Positions 1 through 9,270 of a stretch of DNA of 55,961 bases are shown piece by piece (the stretch's first letter is position 1; each line of letters starts with the position of its first letter). The position numbers and the translations under genes were made by a program. The DNA is from Leptolyngbyaceae cyanobacterium M33_DOE_097. GTDB taxonomy: Bacteria > Cyanobacteriota > Cyanobacteriia > Leptolyngbyales > Leptolyngbyaceae. The DNA is taken from contig DVDV01000293.1 in assembly GCA_015296075.1 (NCBI GenBank), positions 1 through 55,961 on the forward strand. The letters are read 5' to 3'. The notes below the pieces were generated by a model. That model searched no databases and had not been told where the DNA came from. It saw only the letters and a list, made by a program, of their open reading frames with translations.

Positions 1-459
1 ACCCATCGAGGCTCCAATTTTCGAGGTGAAGCTGGTTTTGACCAGGTAAAAGATACTGAAGGAATTCCAAATGTTGATCAATCTCCTAGTGGTAGACATC
101 TTGATCCTGCCATTAGATCACCAAAAGTTGCCATGAACCATCCAGTCTTACGGACTGAGCAAGTCAAGCAAGATCTACTCGCTGCGATCGCGACGTTGTC
201 CCCCTTTATGATTAGTCGCTATCTACCGCAAAGCAGTGGCACCAGCGTCGAGTTAGAAATCGTGCGAGCGGCTTGCCTGCTGCCACTGTGGGAAGGTTCG
301 CAACCCATGCAAGTCTTAGTTGAGCGCTATCTCCGCATGCGTCCCTTTGATCTCACAACCTTGACACCCATTGCCCCAACCGCTGCCTTTGCCCAAGTGC
401 AAGAGTTTTTAACAATCCTTGAAACCTTTCTGTACGTATTGATTGAGCCACATAGCTAG
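1..459 (+). CDS. Unknown protein, 3' part (5' end outside window)
   Basis: The frame is open from the first base of the window through an internal ATG at 133 to the stop at 457-459, with no stop codon in between. The gene may therefore begin upstream and ATG 133 may be internal. The part after ATG 133 is 108 residues, leucine-rich and probably mostly helical, without an obvious membrane segment or a motif I recognise. The upstream part is rich in Gly, Asp and Ser and looks less like a folded domain, so a start at 133 is also possible. No Shine-Dalgarno sequence is evident before 133. It precedes the pilin gene in the same direction, with 120 bases between. Function unknown. Confidence 0.5.
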   Translation, partial: THRGSNFRGEAGFDQVKDTEGIPNVDQSPSGRHLDPAIRSPKVAMNHPVLRTEQVKQDLLAAIATLSPFMISRYLPQSSGTSVELEIVRAACLLPLWEGSQPMQVLVERYLRMRPFDLTTLTPIAPTAAFAQVQEFLTILETFLYVLIEPHS

Positions 460-563
460 TCTCTCAAACAATCAATCAGAAAATTTTTGAGGCAAGTGAT
501 ATGAAAAGAAACGAGATGGGTAAGTTAGATGCAGAACAAAGAGGTCTACCAAACCGCACTCAA

Positions 564-569
564 AAGGAG
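564..569 (+). promoter_or_regulatory. Ribosome binding site of pilA, fixes start at 580
   Basis: AAGGAG lies 10 bases before the ATG at 580. The upstream in-frame ATG at 529 has no comparable site, and starting there would give a 39-residue leader. Start 580 gives a 22-residue prepilin leader. Confidence 0.7.
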
Positions 570-579
570 CAACCCTCGC

Positions 580-1137
580 ATGAAGACTGAATTTAAAGCA
601 AAATTTCTGAGCCACCTCGCGCAAAAGAAAAAGAACAACGAAGGCTTCACCCTGATTGAACTGCTGGTTGTTATCATCATCATCGGTATTTTGGCGGCAA
701 TTGCTCTACCTGCATTCTTAAACCAGGCTAGTAAAGCGAAGCAATCTGAAGCGAAAACCAACATCGGTTCACTCAACCGTGGTCAACAAGCCTACTTCCT
801 GGAGCAAGGTAAGTTTACTACCCAGGTTGACCTGTTGGGCTTAGGTATCCCAACACAAACCACTAACTATAAGTATGAAATTGATGGTGCTGCAACAGAT
901 GCAACCATCGTTACCAACCAGGCTCAAAACTTGACCAACGCAATCAAAGCTTATATCGGTGGCGTGAAGCAAGGTCAAACCTCTGAGACGAGCGAAGCAA
1001 CGACTCTTAGCGTTGTTTGTGAAGCACTCAAGCCCAAAGGTGTAACTGGCGCGGCTGATGGTACAGAAACAGTAGGTGTTGGTGCTGCTGCAACTGCCGT
1101 ACCTGAGTGTCCTACCACTAACTACAAGAGCCTCTAA
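580..1137 (+). CDS. pilA: Type IV major pilin (PilA-like prepilin)
   Basis: This is the structural subunit of type IV pili, used for twitching motility, adhesion and DNA uptake. The 185-residue product has a basic 22-residue leader ending in Gly22, followed by Phe23 and the classic hydrophobic N-terminal helix with the conserved Glu at mature position 5 (FTLIELLVV). This is the prepilin peptidase PilD site and its N-methylation point. The segment after the helix (NQASKAKQSEAKTNIGSLNRGQQAYFLE, split here only for identification) is typical of cyanobacterial PilA. Two cysteines near the C-terminus (VVCEAL and PECPTT) could form the D-region disulfide. A strong hairpin follows at 1163. Two glycosyltransferase genes lie directly downstream. 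Confidence 0.93.
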   Translation: MKTEFKAKFLSHLAQKKKNNEGFTLIELLVVIIIIGILAAIALPAFLNQASKAKQSEAKTNIGSLNRGQQAYFLEQGKFTTQVDLLGLGIPTQTTNYKYEIDGAATDATIVTNQAQNLTNAIKAYIGGVKQGQTSETSEATTLSVVCEALKPKGVTGAADGTETVGVGAAATAVPECPTTNYKSL

Positions 1138-1162
1138 TTGCTGTAAGTCACTCCTGACATAG

Positions 1163-1197
1163 AAAGTGGGTAGAGCGATCTGCCCACTTTTGTTGTT
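1163..1197 (+). terminator. Rho-independent terminator after pilA
   Basis: AAAGTGGGTAGA (1163-1174) pairs with TCTGCCCACTTT (1179-1190) around a GCGA loop, with one T.G wobble. The T-rich stretch TTGTTGTTT follows. It lies 25 bases after the pilA stop, so pilA is probably mostly monocistronic. Confidence 0.8.
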
Positions 1198-1307
1198 TAA
1201 AGCAATTTCAAAGAACAAAATCCTCAATCTGAGCGGTGAATAGTTAGCGACTCCCGATCGCCTGGGTATATTCAAGGTAGCAACTGAGTATCCCCCCTCA
1301 AACCAAA

Positions 1308-3530
1308 ATGGCATCTATTCAACCGACTGCTTGGCACCCTGAAGTCACTCTTTGGCTCGAAAAACACGACTACTCCAAAGCTAGTGCTTATTATGAGCAG
1401 TTAATTGAGCAGGAACCAGAGGCGCGATCGCTCTATTGGTATTTGGGTTTGCTGTTCTTATTGCAAGGTCAAGAAGCCGAAGCCCAAACAACATGGCTAA
1501 TGAGCATGGCAGAGGGTGAAGCGGATCAAGTTGAAGCATGGACAGCAGAACTAGCGCAGATTTTAGAAACTGAAGCGAGCCGCCAAGAGGCTTTAAGAAA
1601 TTTTCAACTGGCCTGGTTAGTGCGACAACATCTGCGTGAAGTACAACCGGGCAACCTCAACAACCTATTACAATTAACCTGTCTCGCTGCCGAGTTAGAT
1701 CGATTGGTGGTTGAGGATTTTGCAGAATGGGGAGTTATAGACGCATTAGAAGCAGCCCCTGCCAAAAGTGTTGATTTTGATCAATTACTGCGATCGCTCC
1801 TGTCGGTCTTACACCACCTCCCCCCCTATGAAATTGTTGTCACGTTTGTCAAAGCGGCATTACCTCAAATTGCAAACAACTCACTTTTTATGGGGGTCTT
1901 ACTGCCCGAGGCCGTCAGCATTGCTCATAGCCGACGACTACCAGGACTTGCCGCCGAGTTATTAGAGCTGTACTTGCAAGTTGACCCAAACAACCTGGAG
2001 ATTTTGGGGCATCAAGCAACCTTCTATCAAAATGACCGCAACTATGAACGGGGTATCGAAGTTGCTCAGGCGCGGCTCAAGCTTGAGCAACCTGCTTTAG
2101 AAAAAGCCCACTCTAGTCACTTGTTGCTGCGTGGCTTAATGAACTCAGGTGGTCACTGGCAACAAGTCTTAAAAGTCAGTCAGCAACATCATCAGATTTT
2201 GTCCCAACTCACGATTGAAGATTTAGCTGAAGCCCATCCGTCTCATATCACCCGGCTTTTTACAGCTCCTTACTTCTTTCCATACATTAAGGATGATCTG
2301 AAATACAACCGCACCATTCAAAACCAGGTGATGCAGTTAGCCCAGCACGGCGTACAGCAAGATGCGGCAGAACAGACAAAACGGTTTCAAACCCCTCGCA
2401 TAACGACAGCCAAAAATCCAAGTCAGTCACAGCTGCGCATCGGTTATTTATCTCACTGTATGCGACGCCACTCCGTTGGTTGGCTGGCCCGTTGGCTCCT
2501 CGAACATCACGATCGCGAGCAGGTTCAACTCTACGGCTACTTTATTTACGAATCTAAAAATGACTCAATTTACACCTGGTATGTGAGCCAGTTTGATCAG
2601 GTTGTCGTAATGAGTCGCGACTGTGACGATAACCCTGTGAAACTGGCAGAGCGCATTTATCAAGATGAGATCGATATTCTCATTGATCTAGATAGCATCA
2701 CCCTGGATGTAACCTGTCAAGTCTTAGCCCTCAAGCCTGCACCAATTCAAGTCACCTGGCTCGGTTGGGATGCCGCAGGCATTCCGGCGATCGATTACTT
2801 TCTGGCTGACCCTTATGTACTACCTGATTGGGCACAGGAGTACTACCCCGAAAAAATTTGGCGTTTGCCCCAAACCTACATTGCTGTGGATGGGTTTGAA
2901 GTAGGCGTGCCGACTTTAAGACGTGATGATCTCGATATTCCTGCTGATGCAACGGTTTATCTCAGCGCTCAGCGAGGGTTTAAGCGCCATCCCGACACAA
3001 CGCGCTTACAAATGCAGATTTTAAAGGAAGTCCCCGACAGCTACTTCTTAATTAAGGGAATTGGAGACGAGCGATCGCTCCAAAAATTCTTCACTGAAAT
3101 TGCTGCATCCGTAGGGGTTGATCCCAACCGTCTGCGCTTTTTACCAGAGGCACTTGGTGAAGGAGTCCACCGCGCTAATTTGGCCATTGCCGACATTGTG
3201 CTTGACACGTTTCCTTATAACGGCGCGACAACCACGTTAGAGACATTGTGGATGGGCGTTCCCCTGGTAACACGCGTCGGCGATCAGTTTGCCAGCCGCA
3301 ACAGCTACACAATGCTGGTCAATGCTGGCATCTCAGAGGGAATTGCCTGGAGTGACGACGAATACGTGCAATGGGGTGCCCGTCTGGGGCTAAACCGTGA
3401 TTTGCGCCAACAGATCCACTGGAAACTGTTGCGATCGCGCCAAACTGCCCCCCTCTGGAACGGTAAAGCATTCACCCGTGAAGTCGAAAACGCCTACCGC
3501 CAGATGTGGCAAATTTACTGCAATTCCTAA
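1308..3530 (+). CDS. OGT/SPINDLY-type glycosyltransferase (GT41) with TPR-like N-terminus
   Basis: The 740-residue protein has an all-helical, TPR-like N-terminal half (about residues 1-350), then a GT41 catalytic half. That half begins at LRIGYLSHCMRRHS (about residue 375), equivalent to the LRVGYVSSDFxxH strand of O-GlcNAc transferases. The second half has DILIDLDS and KPAPIQVTWLGW, matching the RPAPIQ..WLGY motif, then a nucleotide-sugar region (LDTFPYNGATTT...GVPLVTR). Family members transfer a sugar, often GlcNAc, to Ser/Thr of proteins; the substrate here cannot be read from sequence. It sits between the pilin gene and another glycosyltransferase, which suggests glycosylation of the pilin or another surface protein. 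No signal peptide, so probably cytoplasmic. Confidence 0.88.
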   Translation: MASIQPTAWHPEVTLWLEKHDYSKASAYYEQLIEQEPEARSLYWYLGLLFLLQGQEAEAQTTWLMSMAEGEADQVEAWTAELAQILETEASRQEALRNFQLAWLVRQHLREVQPGNLNNLLQLTCLAAELDRLVVEDFAEWGVIDALEAAPAKSVDFDQLLRSLLSVLHHLPPYEIVVTFVKAALPQIANNSLFMGVLLPEAVSIAHSRRLPGLAAELLELYLQVDPNNLEILGHQATFYQNDRNYERGIEVAQARLKLEQPALEKAHSSHLLLRGLMNSGGHWQQVLKVSQQHHQILSQLTIEDLAEAHPSHITRLFTAPYFFPYIKDDLKYNRTIQNQVMQLAQHGVQQDAAEQTKRFQTPRITTAKNPSQSQLRIGYLSHCMRRHSVGWLARWLLEHHDREQVQLYGYFIYESKNDSIYTWYVSQFDQVVVMSRDCDDNPVKLAERIYQDEIDILIDLDSITLDVTCQVLALKPAPIQVTWLGWDAAGIPAIDYFLADPYVLPDWAQEYYPEKIWRLPQTYIAVDGFEVGVPTLRRDDLDIPADATVYLSAQRGFKRHPDTTRLQMQILKEVPDSYFLIKGIGDERSLQKFFTEIAASVGVDPNRLRFLPEALGEGVHRANLAIADIVLDTFPYNGATTTLETLWMGVPLVTRVGDQFASRNSYTMLVNAGISEGIAWSDDEYVQWGARLGLNRDLRQQIHWKLLRSRQTAPLWNGKAFTREVENAYRQMWQIYCNS

Positions 3531-3593
3531 TCATTTTCGCCCCCATTCACCGCCTCGCAGCTTGAGGTGCATTTTTAAGGCAGGTATCTAACC

Positions 3594-5597
3594 ATGACAC
3601 GATCGCGCCGAATTCTGATTATCAACAACCTCTACCCACCTCAAGTATTAGGCGGTTACGAGCGATCAATAGCTGACTTCGCTCGCATTCTCAACCATCA
3701 GGGGCACTCCGTCTTAGTCCTCACCACCGATAATCCCGAATTCGAGACAGAGCATCTCAGCCAGCGATATCCTGATCCAACCGTTGAGCGATGTCTAACC
3801 CTATGCGGTCAATGGAAGCGGGGTGGTAGCAGCAGTTGGTTCGACGATGAAACCGTCGAGCAAATTACCCATCAAAATTTAGCCACACTCGCGCAACGTC
3901 TCCAGACCTTTCAACCTGAGATTTGCCTGGTTGGTAATATCGACTTTTTGGGACCTGCCATCGTACACCTGTTGTTAGAGTCCGGTGTGCCTGTCGTCCA
4001 TTATGTGATGAATAAAGCCCCAGGCTATGCCCTTGAAGTTGCACCGCACCATCCTTCACACCGCTACGTTACCTGTAGCGACTGGGTGACAAAAACTTTG
4101 TTAGAAGCAGGCTATCCCGCTGAGACGGCGGCCACAATTTATCCCGGTGCAGTCGTTGAGGAGTTTTACCGAGAAACCTTACCACCCCGCGATCGCCTGC
4201 GAATTGCCTATGCCAGCATCGTCATGCCCTATAAAGGCATCGACGTATTAGTAGAGGCATTGAGTCTGTTGAATGCAATGGGCATCGACTTCAGCGCCAC
4301 GATCGCCGGAGACACATTGCAACCCGAATTTGTCGAGACATTAAAAGCATTCATAGCCTCTGAAGGATTTGGTGATCGCGTCTCCTTCGTGGGTGGCCTA
4401 TCACGACAGCAACTCAGCGAGATGTTTCAAACTCACAACGTGCTAGCGTTTCCCTCCCGCTTTCAAGAACCCTTTGGCATCAGCCAGATTGAAGCAATGG
4501 CAGCCGGCTTAGCCTTAGTCACGAGTGGCACCGGAGGAGCAGCCGAAATTGTGGAGTCCGGTGTAGACGGCATCATCTTTGAGTCAGAAAACCCTCTTTC
4601 ACTGGCCGAGTCCCTCTTCTACTTGAGCGCCAACCCAACCGAATGGGAAGCGATCGCCCGCAAAGGTCAGCAAAAAGCAATAACCCAGTTCACTCAACAT
4701 CGAGCCGTCGAACAGTTGCTAGAAGTGTTTGAGCAAATGATGACGGAGCAACACCGTGAGAAAACTTACCAAATTGGTGCGTTTGCTTTAACCCTGCCTC
4801 TTGACCATAAACTAGATGTCTACCAGGCCAACTGGAAACGGTACGACACCGCATTAGGATATATCTCGCAAGCCATTTTCGAAAAGTACCCCGACCACAC
4901 CGCGATCGATATCGGTGCAAACGTCGGCGATACGGCAGCTTTAATTCGAACTTACAACAAAGAAGTTCCGTTACTGTGTGTTGAAGGCAACCCCGAATTT
5001 ATCACCTATCTAGAAAGCAATACCCAGCAGCTTGGGAACGTACAAATCGCAACTTGCTTTATCGGCGAAGACAATCAAGCAGTTGATCTGAATCAGATTA
5101 GTAGCCAGAGTGGAACAGCTTCAGTTGTCAATGCCACTCAAGCACAGTCAAGCAAAACAATTCCCATGCAGAGCTTAACGAAACTGCTACAAGAGCATCC
5201 CCAGTTTCAAACGGCTAAATTACTAAAGATTGATACGGATGGCTATGACTTTACTATTATCCAAACTTCTTTGCCCATTTTGGCAAGCCACCAACCCGTT
5301 CTCTTTTTTGAGTACGACCCATTTATTACACCGACTGGCGTTTCAGACAGCCTCAAGACAGTAGAAGCATTGATCACTGTGGGCTACGAACGATTTATCG
5401 TTTACGACAATTTTGGCAACTACCTGTTAAGTCTCAGTGCTACCGATCGCGATCGCTTCTGTGATTTAAACGCCTACCTCAAATCTAGCCGCTACAAGAG
5501 TGGCAAAGTTATCATCTATTACTTCGATATCTGTGCTTTTAGTCAGCAAGATGTCGATTTATTCGAGCAAATCCGCCAAAAAGAACTGAGTGACTAA
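3594..5597 (+). CDS. Fusion of GT4 glycosyltransferase and FkbM methyltransferase
   Basis: The 667-residue protein carries two enzymes. Residues about 1-385 are a GT-B fold GT4 glycosyltransferase: N-terminal strand ILIINNLYPPQVLGGYERS, acceptor loop, and the EPFGISQIE motif (EX7E) that binds the nucleotide-sugar donor. Residues about 400-667 are an FkbM-family SAM-dependent methyltransferase with the AdoMet motif AIDIGANVGDTA and the later LLKIDTDGYD strand typical of FkbM. The product probably adds a sugar and O-methylates a glycan. It starts 63 bases after the OGT-like gene, so the two are likely cotranscribed. It abuts the convergent next gene with no spacer. Confidence 0.88.
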   Translation: MTRSRRILIINNLYPPQVLGGYERSIADFARILNHQGHSVLVLTTDNPEFETEHLSQRYPDPTVERCLTLCGQWKRGGSSSWFDDETVEQITHQNLATLAQRLQTFQPEICLVGNIDFLGPAIVHLLLESGVPVVHYVMNKAPGYALEVAPHHPSHRYVTCSDWVTKTLLEAGYPAETAATIYPGAVVEEFYRETLPPRDRLRIAYASIVMPYKGIDVLVEALSLLNAMGIDFSATIAGDTLQPEFVETLKAFIASEGFGDRVSFVGGLSRQQLSEMFQTHNVLAFPSRFQEPFGISQIEAMAAGLALVTSGTGGAAEIVESGVDGIIFESENPLSLAESLFYLSANPTEWEAIARKGQQKAITQFTQHRAVEQLLEVFEQMMTEQHREKTYQIGAFALTLPLDHKLDVYQANWKRYDTALGYISQAIFEKYPDHTAIDIGANVGDTAALIRTYNKEVPLLCVEGNPEFITYLESNTQQLGNVQIATCFIGEDNQAVDLNQISSQSGTASVVNATQAQSSKTIPMQSLTKLLQEHPQFQTAKLLKIDTDGYDFTIIQTSLPILASHQPVLFFEYDPFITPTGVSDSLKTVEALITVGYERFIVYDNFGNYLLSLSATDRDRFCDLNAYLKSSRYKSGKVIIYYFDICAFSQQDVDLFEQIRQKELSD

Positions 5598-6137
5598 TCA
5601 CTCATACTCCACAACCTCTAAAGCAAGCGATCGCTGAAATTCAGCAATTTCATCGCGATGGGCAGTCAGCATCACCAGATTATGCGGACTTTGAGCTTCA
5701 GGTGCAACGGTGTCAACCTTCAGCAGCACTTGCTCAACCCGTCCCGCTCCACGCCAATAAAACCATCCAGCTAAGGGCGCGATCAACGCTCCGGTAAACC
5801 AGAAAGGCGAAAACCCTTTAACCGCGATCGATAGAACCAGCGTCAGACATAAGCCACCGATCGCGGCTAACGCTGACAGAAAAGCAGCCAAAAATAAACT
5901 TGGCTTTACAAACCCCTCAAACGTTACCTGATTTTGTTCTGAGTTAACCCCAGCAATACGATAGGAACGCTGATCAAAATAACTTTGAATACTCTGCAAC
6001 AAATCCTCTTGGGGCTGAGCTGATTTCAAATAGATAATTTCAATTCGATCCTTAGTTGAGGCACGAATAAAGAAAAACAGCCCGACCAGCAAGAGCAGGG
6101 TGAGCAGAAAAGTAGAGGTCAAAACTGAAGATTCCAT
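5598..6137 (-). CDS. CCB1-like protein (DUF3529), cofactor assembly of cytochrome b6f
   Basis: This 179-residue membrane protein has one N-terminal membrane helix (about 8-24), a soluble segment containing an FDQRSYRIAG-type stretch, a paired set of membrane helices (about 80-130), then a soluble C-terminal tail. The layout and length fit DUF3529 proteins, annotated as cofactor assembly of complex C subunit B (CCB1). In chloroplasts these factors help attach heme c-n to cytochrome b6. Assignment is by overall resemblance; there is no catalytic motif to check. It converges on the GT4-FkbM gene, with adjacent stop codons. Confidence 0.6.
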   Translation of the reverse strand: MESSVLTSTFLLTLLLLVGLFFFIRASTKDRIEIIYLKSAQPQEDLLQSIQSYFDQRSYRIAGVNSEQNQVTFEGFVKPSLFLAAFLSALAAIGGLCLTLVLSIAVKGFSPFWFTGALIAPLAGWFYWRGAGRVEQVLLKVDTVAPEAQSPHNLVMLTAHRDEIAEFQRSLALEVVEYE

Positions 6138-6236
6138 ACCTGCCAGGATACGTCAAAGACACCCATGTATTTTCCCTTAAAATAGGAATCCAGCGACGGG
6201 TGAATCGCGAAATCGCTGGCAGGTAGCTGAACAACC

Positions 6237-6620
6237 TTAAGTCGCGCTCACTGCATAGTTTGATGTAGAGGCGATCGCAGGTTGCTTGTTAACGTAGTCA
6301 TACCAGAGACGAGTCAGCTCTTGAGATTTTTGTAGAGCCTCAGGCTTGATCTGATACATTCGGCGAGGTCTACCACGACCTTCAACCTTCTTCCAGTAGC
6401 CAGTAATGACATTCTCATCTTCGAGAAACTTCAGTGCGCTATAAAGCACCGTGTCTGACAAACGATAGCTTGGATATTCAGTTTCAAGTAAGCTAATTAG
6501 CTCAGTACCATAGGAGTCGCCCCGCGTTAGCACCGACAGGACATAGCAAACCGCCAACTCTTTGTTGAGATAGAACGGTGGGGGTGCTTTAAAAAACTGA
6601 TAAATGTCCTCAAACTTCAT
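6237..6620 (-). CDS. PadR-family winged-helix transcriptional regulator
   Basis: The protein is 127 residues when started at ATG 6620 (MKFEDIYQFF), the start usual in cyanobacterial relatives; an in-frame ATG lies five codons upstream. The N-terminal winged helix has the PadR signature: a helix with LAVCYVLSVL, the DSYGTELI segment, the recognition helix RLSDTVLYSALKFLEDE, and a wing with GRGRPRRMYQI. PadR proteins are usually repressors responding to small molecules or stress. Pex, a cyanobacterial clock-associated PadR protein, is in the same broad family, but orthology cannot be claimed. It lacks the long C-terminal dimerisation helix of classical PadR. It may share a transcript with the CCB1-like gene, 99 bases away. 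Confidence 0.85.
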   Translation of the reverse strand: MKFEDIYQFFKAPPPFYLNKELAVCYVLSVLTRGDSYGTELISLLETEYPSYRLSDTVLYSALKFLEDENVITGYWKKVEGRGRPRRMYQIKPEALQKSQELTRLWYDYVNKQPAIASTSNYAVSAT

Positions 6621-6991
6621 GATTCTTGTTTCCATCCAGCAGTGGTGTTCAGAAGAATTAGATAAGCTCTGACGATTCAGTTACTCATCCTGTTTGTTGA
6701 TAGTTTAACGGCAAAAAGCTGCCGTAACATCTGACTGAAGTATTAATTTTCTCAGTTTGATGAAAATATCCAGACGCGTTATACGATACATCTATCTAGC
6801 GGTAGATTGTTGCAGGGATGTTTAAGGGAAGACATACCCTAAACCTGCTTCTAGTACGATTTGCCGGGACTCAAACTAATAGATACTGCAACAACAGGAG
6901 GTTATTCTTCGTAGCTAAAATAACCTTCTTCGCTCCGTAATGAGGTTTTAAAGTGACGGTTTTTCGATTGGTTTGATTGAGTCAAACTTGC
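6621..6991. other. Intergenic region with one hairpin
   Basis: There are 371 bases between the PadR gene (its upstream side) and the 3' end of the response regulator gene. The only clear structure is an 8-bp stem, AGGTTATT (6899-6906) with AATAACCT (6919-6926). No T-run follows on either strand, so terminator function is uncertain. No coding frame or RNA gene was recognised. Confidence 0.5.
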
Positions 6992-7654
6992 TTAGACTAG
7001 ACCCGATCGCAATGCAACGACAGCCGCTTGAACGCGATCATCAACAGCCAGTTTATTCATAATGCCGCGAATATGAGTTTTGACTGTGTTAGGGCTGAGA
7101 TAAAGAGCAGCTGCAATTTCAGGGTTACTCATCCCATCCACCATCAATTTGAGCACTTCTAACTCCCGTTGCGAGAGTTGCCCAATATTGGCAGCAGGGG
7201 CAGGAGGCTTGAGGTGGTCGATGACTCTACGAGCAATTTGCGGGTCAAGATACGTTGCGCCCTGATAAGCAGCGTCGATCGCCGCCAGTAGCCGATCCAC
7301 ATTCGTTCCCTTAATGCAATACGCATCTGCCCCACTTGATAAAGCAGCAACAACTTCTGTCTCGCTCGTGTGAGAAGTCAGCACCACAATGTGAACGTCT
7401 GGCTGAGACTTCTTAATTTCCTGTGTTGCCGCAATCCCGTCCAGGCGAGGCAAACCAATATCCATGACGATCACGTCAGGGTGAAGTTTTTGAGCTAGCT
7501 CCACCGCCATGTAACCATCACTTGCCTGCCCAACAATTTGTAAATGAGCATAGTCTTCAAGTGATTGCTCTAAACCCAACTGCATCATTGGGTCATCTTC
7601 TACAATCAGCAGACGGAGAGGAGTAGTTTCTTGAGCAGGCGTGGGTTCTACCAT
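6992..7654 (-). CDS. NarL/LuxR-type two-component response regulator
   Basis: The 220-residue regulator starts at ATG 7654 (MVEPTPAQE), 13 residues before the receiver strand LRLLIVEDDP. Receiver domain: acidic pair EDD, phospho-acceptor Asp in VIVMDIGLPRLDG, the Thr in VVLTSH, and Lys in AYCIKGT. C-terminal LuxR-type helix-turn-helix: QLSQRELEVLKLMVDGMSN followed by LYLSPNTVKTHI. It therefore binds DNA once phosphorylated by a histidine kinase, and none is encoded nearby. It is divergent from the DUF3611 gene across 168 bases, so it could control that gene or itself. The reading frame continues upstream of 7654, but that extension overlaps the divergent promoter region and does not look like protein. 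Confidence 0.92.
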   Translation of the reverse strand: MVEPTPAQETTPLRLLIVEDDPMMQLGLEQSLEDYAHLQIVGQASDGYMAVELAQKLHPDVIVMDIGLPRLDGIAATQEIKKSQPDVHIVVLTSHTSETEVVAALSSGADAYCIKGTNVDRLLAAIDAAYQGATYLDPQIARRVIDHLKPPAPAANIGQLSQRELEVLKLMVDGMSNPEIAAALYLSPNTVKTHIRGIMNKLAVDDRVQAAVVALRSGLV

Positions 7655-7822
7655 GAAAAGATGGGGGCAATGAAGTGTAAACAATATTAATCTTAATAAG
7701 AGAAATGAATTTAGGGCGATCGCATGTCTGAGATTCAGCCTGAACGCTAGTATAGATACCTGGTAACTCTTTGCATCGTTTTCCCGGCGAAACTCCCAAT
7801 GTATGAGCGGACACGTACCACT

Positions 7823-8377
7823 ATGAATGCCAGCCCGACCTTGCAGCAGCTTGCTCGCACGTTTCGCCAAACGGGTTGGGTAAGTTTCTGGATCCAACTC
7901 ATTCTAGCGGTAATCTCCAGTATCATCCTGATCTTCGCGGCGGCTTTAGCCCCACGTTCAGGTACAACCGGCCCAAACCCTGAAACAGGTATTGGCGTAG
8001 GCGTCACTATCTTAGGAATCGTGGTTCTAGCCTACAACATGTATCTAGCCGTGTTTCGCTACGTCCCAATTGGACGCAAGCTAGAGGGAAGCCCAGCAAA
8101 CCGTCCCAAAAAGTCTGAAACGATTCAAGTCATCCGTACGGGTCTGTTTGCCAGCTCAATTGGTATTTTGCTTTCTTTGTTAGGGGCACAAGCAACGGTT
8201 GGCTTACTGGCTGCAAAAGCGTTTAGCCAAGGAGTGGGTAGTTTTGTCAATACCGATCCATCCAAATTTATTCAGCCGATCGACATCCTCGTTGTGCAGG
8301 CCAGTATTAACGTGATCTTGGCTCAATTTGTGGCGATCGCATCGTCCCTCTGGCTGCTGAACCGAATGAGCCGCTAG
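7823..8377 (+). CDS. DUF3611 family membrane protein
   Basis: This 184-residue protein has four predicted membrane helices: WVSFWIQLILAVISSIILIF, a second starting at VGVTILGIVVLAYN, a third at ASSIGILLSLLGAQATVGLL and a fourth near the C-terminus. It fits DUF3611, a family of cyanobacteria and chloroplasts with no settled function. I chose ATG 7823 (MNASPTLQQLARTFRQ) over the ATG eight codons upstream because the family begins with this amphipathic LAxxFRxTGW segment. Divergently transcribed from the response regulator. Confidence 0.8.
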   Translation: MNASPTLQQLARTFRQTGWVSFWIQLILAVISSIILIFAAALAPRSGTTGPNPETGIGVGVTILGIVVLAYNMYLAVFRYVPIGRKLEGSPANRPKKSETIQVIRTGLFASSIGILLSLLGAQATVGLLAAKAFSQGVGSFVNTDPSKFIQPIDILVVQASINVILAQFVAIASSLWLLNRMSR

Positions 8378-8518
8378 AAAAAGTGAACGATTTTGCCCTT
8401 TTGCATCGCTAGAGCTAATTTTCTTTGAGTCTTTACTACTAATTCTTCTCAATCAGGCGTTAGTCTGGTAAGAGTGACAATATGTTACACGTTTGCTGTT
8501 GCTATATTTTGAGAGTAA

Positions 8519-9232
8519 ATGCTGGATCAACTGATTGACCCAACTAATTTCGCGTATGAAGCATGGTTGCTTCTACCTGTTTTAGTTGCCCTCGAAGCGG
8601 TGTTGTCAGCTGATAACGCGATCGCTCTTGCCGCTCTTACCCAAGGTTTAGAAAAGCCAGAAGAGCAAAAAAAAGCACTCAACATTGGTTTAGTGCTTGC
8701 CTATGTTTTGCGAATGACGTTGATTTTAACGGCAACCTGGGTTGTGCGTTATTGGCAATTTGAGTTGGCAGGCGCGCTCTATCTGCTATGGCTGGTTTTT
8801 CAATATTTCGCCTCTAACTCTGATGACAATGGTGAGCATCCTCACCACGGGCCACGCTTTGAGTCACTCTGGCAGGCAATCCCCATGATTGCAGTGACCG
8901 ATCTGGCCTTTTCGCTTGATAGTGTGACCACCGCGATCGCCGTTTCTCAAGAAACATGGCTTGTGTTGTTAGGAGCCACCATCGGCATTCTCACCCTCAG
9001 ATTTATGGCGGGTTTGTTTATTCGTTGGTTGCAAGAGTTCACTCATCTTGAAGACGCAGGCTACATCACCGTCGCACTTGTCGGGATACGTCTGTTAGCA
9101 CGCGTTATCAACTCCGACTTTGTGCCACCTGAATGGCTGATGGTGACAATGATCACGCTGATCTTTGCTTGGGGCTTTTCAGAGCGCCGACAACCCCCTG
9201 TTAAAACGGTGCCCGAAGAAGACAGCAAATAA
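8519..9232 (+). CDS. TerC family integral membrane protein
   Basis: A 237-residue TerC-family membrane protein with about seven helices. It has the conserved acidic motif in the first long helix (LVALEAVLSADNAIALAAL) and its counterpart in the second half (VTDLAFSLDSVTTAIAV). The paired Asp/Asn-containing helices are thought to form a metal-ion site. TerC proteins export or handle metals such as Mn2+, and the plastid relative is needed for thylakoid membrane biogenesis. The C-terminus is a short hydrophilic tail. Convergent with the small secreted protein gene downstream. Confidence 0.9.
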   Translation: MLDQLIDPTNFAYEAWLLLPVLVALEAVLSADNAIALAALTQGLEKPEEQKKALNIGLVLAYVLRMTLILTATWVVRYWQFELAGALYLLWLVFQYFASNSDDNGEHPHHGPRFESLWQAIPMIAVTDLAFSLDSVTTAIAVSQETWLVLLGATIGILTLRFMAGLFIRWLQEFTHLEDAGYITVALVGIRLLARVINSDFVPPEWLMVTMITLIFAWGFSERRQPPVKTVPEEDSK

Positions 9233-9270
9233 CAGCAGCAGCACCTGCAGGACGTGTGAACAGGCTGAAG

